DNA from: Niallia nealsonii
GTDB taxonomy: Bacteria > Bacillota > Bacilli > Bacillales > Cytobacillaceae
Direction of reading: 5' to 3'
NCBI RefSeq assembly: GCF_002835805.1
Contig: NZ_PISE01000007.1
Coordinates: 40,759-104,758 of the forward strand
Length of the DNA stretch: 64,000 nucleotides
The translations under genes and the position numbers were made by a program. The notes under the pieces were generated by a model, which ran no database searches, was not told the DNA's origin, and worked only from the letters and a program-made list of their open reading frames with translations. Positions within the stretch are counted from its first letter, which is position 1, and each line of letters opens with the position of its first letter. Positions 62,074 through 64,000 of this stretch are shown piece after piece.

Positions 62074-62268
62074 CTAATCAATCTTCACTGCTTCAAAAAT
62101 AATTTTACTTGAAATGGGCTCATATGTTTTTAATCCACTTTTTATTACTTCTTTAAATATAGGCTTTTCTACTCTTTTAATGGGTGTATATCCATCTTTT
62201 TTTATACGATCTAAACATTCTATCACGGTTTCATCTTCTTGCACTTCATACTTCATTTTTTGAGCCAT
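62074..62268 (-). CDS. yebG: NETI-motif small protein (YebG)
   Basis: 64 aa from ATG 62268 (AAAGGA ten bases upstream; an earlier in-frame ATG at 62292 lacks an RBS). '[30 protein letters not shown]' in part is the NETI pattern, with the core here reading DETV. Function unknown. It overlaps the 3' end of yebE by 23 bases and lies just upstream of the purine promoter, the B. subtilis order. Confidence 0.85.
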   Translation of the reverse strand: MAQKMKYEVQEDETVIECLDRIKKDGYTPIKRVEKPIFKEVIKSGLKTYEPISSKIIFEAVKID

Positions 62269-62806
62269 GAAATAATTTTCCTTTCTTAACACTTTTTACC
62301 CAAAAGCCCCCGTATATAGTTTTTGGTTCGTATGCAATAATAAATGCTTTTGGGTCAATTTTTTTTATTGTTTCATATAAACGGAGTTCATATTTTCTAG
62401 GAGTTAAAATTTGCAGAGCCATTCGATCCCCTTCTAAGCCGTGTGCAGCCCAATTTGTCACACCATAACCTTGTTCTCTTAACGCTTTAGGCAAATCATG
62501 ATCATAAGCATTTGTAATAACATTTGCAGTTATATAACCCAATGCTAATTTTTCTTCTATTTTCATGCCTACAATTACTCCAATTGCATAACCTACTGCA
62601 TAAGCTATTAAGTTTTGGATTTGATCTAGGTTATCTAATACTAACCCCAATCCTATTACATAAATAACCACTTCTACAGCGCTTAATGCTGCCGCTAAAT
62701 ATCTTTGTCCCTTTAAAGTTAAAATCATTCTGATTGTGAAAAAAGATACGTAAACAATATTGATAAGCAGTATAATTATAACCATTGTAACACTATTTGC
62801 TAACAA
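62246..62806 (-). CDS. yebE: DUF2179/DUF5698 membrane protein (YebE)
   Basis: 186 aa from TTG 62806 (GGAAGTG upstream). Three membrane helices in residues 5-85 ('[21 protein letters not shown]' in part, '[12 protein letters not shown]', '[16 protein letters not shown]'), then a soluble DUF2179 domain with '[21 protein letters not shown]' and '[16 protein letters not shown]'. UPF0316 family. Function unknown; the soluble domain resembles those of YitT-type proteins. Confidence 0.88.
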   Translation of the reverse strand: MLANSVTMVIIILLINIVYVSFFTIRMILTLKGQRYLAAALSAVEVVIYVIGLGLVLDNLDQIQNLIAYAVGYAIGVIVGMKIEEKLALGYITANVITNAYDHDLPKALREQGYGVTNWAAHGLEGDRMALQILTPRKYELRLYETIKKIDPKAFIIAYEPKTIYGGFWVKSVKKGKLFHGSKNEV

Positions 62807-63433
62807 TTAATTCACTTCCATTTCCTCTTTAATATTGCTATTTTAAATAGTATGTAAGAAAGGCCAGCAGGCATTACTATTATAATTGCCTATAGATAAG
62901 GAAGTAAACATTGGAAGGGGCTGATTGTGGAAAATCTCTAAAAAATGAAAGAGGGATCTTTATAGGCTTTCTAAGCAATTGTACTTTAATTTCAAAAAAA
63001 TAGTATTGAGGCTATTTATGTACCTTTTTTATCTAATACTTTTTGTACCTAACTCCCTCCTTAACTTCATTCACAGAATCATTGTAAAACGTTTATCATT
63101 ATTTCAGATACCATGCATTTTCATTATTATATGCGTCTTTTATACTCTTTATCAAATCATTACGGAATGATAGCAACATACTATTATTTCTTTTCAGTTT
63201 TTATAAATGCAACATTTTTGTAACTGCCGATTTTTCCGTTAACCTCGCTTCTAGCTTTATAAAAAAGGCTGCTTGATCCCTTTATTTTGTCAGCTGTATC
63301 AGTAAAATCTCTTTTCTACGTTTTGTTTTACATCCTCGAACTTCCAAGGAGCATATCAATAAAACTGATCGCCTAGAATGTTGGGATTTCCTATAATTTC
63401 GCCTTAAAGCATAGCATAGTAATTAACGCTTTT
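62807..63433. other. Intergenic region between yebE and the rRNA operon
   Basis: AT-rich, no supported gene. A hydrophobic 63-codon frame (62979-63170, TTG start) has no RBS. Nothing else stands out before the palindromic repeat at 63434. Confidence 0.4.
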
Positions 63434-63538
63434 TATTTATCACGCATTAACGGGTCTTTTCGCTCCCCACCTAAGGGATGATAAGAGAAAATGAGAAACC
63501 TAGGTGGGTAGAAGCTTTCTGAGTAAAGGTCTGATTGG
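63434..63538 (+). repeat. Palindromic intergenic repeat, copy B
   Basis: Begins TATTTATCACGCATTAACGG and ends CTGATTGG. Arms CCCCACCT (63474-63481 region) and AGGTGGG, outer arms TCTTTT and AAAGG. Shares ends, tip (TAAGAGAAAA.GAGAAA.CTAGGTGGG) and arms with copy A at 6671-6770, opposite orientation. Confidence 0.7.
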
Positions 63539-63630
63539 CTTAATAACAACCATTGAGGGACGTGAAAAATCCTCAATGATGGAAGTTTTAATTTTTATAA
63601 ATATTTTAATTATTTATAAAAATCTACAAA

Positions 63631-63668
63631 AAAAGAGTTAAAAACAATTATGTTTTTAACTCTTTTTT
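63631..63668 (-). terminator. rRNA operon terminator
   Basis: AAAAAGAGTTAAAAACA/TGTTTTTAACTCTTTTT, 17-bp perfect stem with a 4-base loop directly after 5S. Confidence 0.9.
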
Positions 63669-63669
63669 T

Positions 63670-63987
<318 letters not shown>

Positions 63988-64000
63988 TTAAGTCCTCGAT
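63988..64000 (-). rRNA. rrl: 23S ribosomal RNA, 3' end only
   Basis: Minus strand ATCGAGGACTTAA is the conserved 3' terminus of Bacillus 23S rRNA. The rest lies beyond the window. Confidence 0.75.

Noticed and set aside
62979..63170. Hydrophobic 63-codon frame with TTG start
   Set aside because: No ribosome binding site, very AT-rich, and no recognisable relatives; composition alone explains the hydrophobic translation.
63434..63538. Assignment of the palindromic repeat to the Bacillaceae-1 RNA motif
   Set aside because: The position near rRNA fits, but the two terminal loops with RUCCU typical of that motif are not present.

Overview
The window looks like the chromosome of a low-GC, endospore-forming-type Bacillaceae bacterium. 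The basis is gene order: read on the minus strand, the run yebE, yebG, purEKBCSQLFMNHD, yerA, yerB, yerC, pcrB, pcrA, ligA, camS, gatCAB, dgkB, rlmCD follows the Bacillus subtilis order closely. It is not B. subtilis itself, because several blocks are inserted or replaced. A Niallia/circulans-type Bacillus would fit, but that is inference.

Layout. 1-6.7 kb is an accessory stretch: an RsbR-like stressosome protein, a catE/catR-type dioxygenase-repressor pair, an excisionase-like HTH protein facing a tiny hydrophobic peptide, an MHYT-EAL phosphodiesterase, a methyltransferase and the C-terminal stump of a TerC-type membrane protein. 7-18 kb is a maltodextrin/oligosaccharide module: two GH13 alpha-glucosidases, a YesMN-type two-component system and a three-gene ABC importer. 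The glucosidase and importer promoters share a near-identical 43-bp element. 18-23 kb holds a chemoreceptor and an SsuA/THI5-type importer. 23-31 kb holds rlmCD, dgkB, an ECF sigma/anti-sigma operon with two membrane proteins, and a divergent large membrane protein. 31-46 kb carries a PlsY paralogue, gatCAB, the ohrR/ohr peroxide module, a large inverted intergenic repeat, a YueI homologue, camS-ligA-pcrA-pcrB and yerC-yerB. 46-62 kb carries a YerA-type adenine deaminase and the complete 12-gene purine operon, behind a guanine-type riboswitch, an intrinsic terminator and a pair of PurR boxes. The right end enters an rRNA operon transcribed leftward (5S, and the last bases of 23S).

The most unusual signals are non-coding. 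(i) Two separate loci encode the same compact RNA design: a hairpin presenting a UUCCCC loop, then an intrinsic terminator (about 6834-6908 and 18150-18231). (ii) Two inverted copies of a roughly 100-bp palindromic repeat lie at 6671-6770 and 63434-63538. (iii) A 561-bp composite inverted element lies at 36815-37375, and a relative of its inner unit at 11070-11170. (iv) The duplicated promoter element of the sugar module. No CRISPR array, tRNA, complete insertion sequence or prophage was seen.
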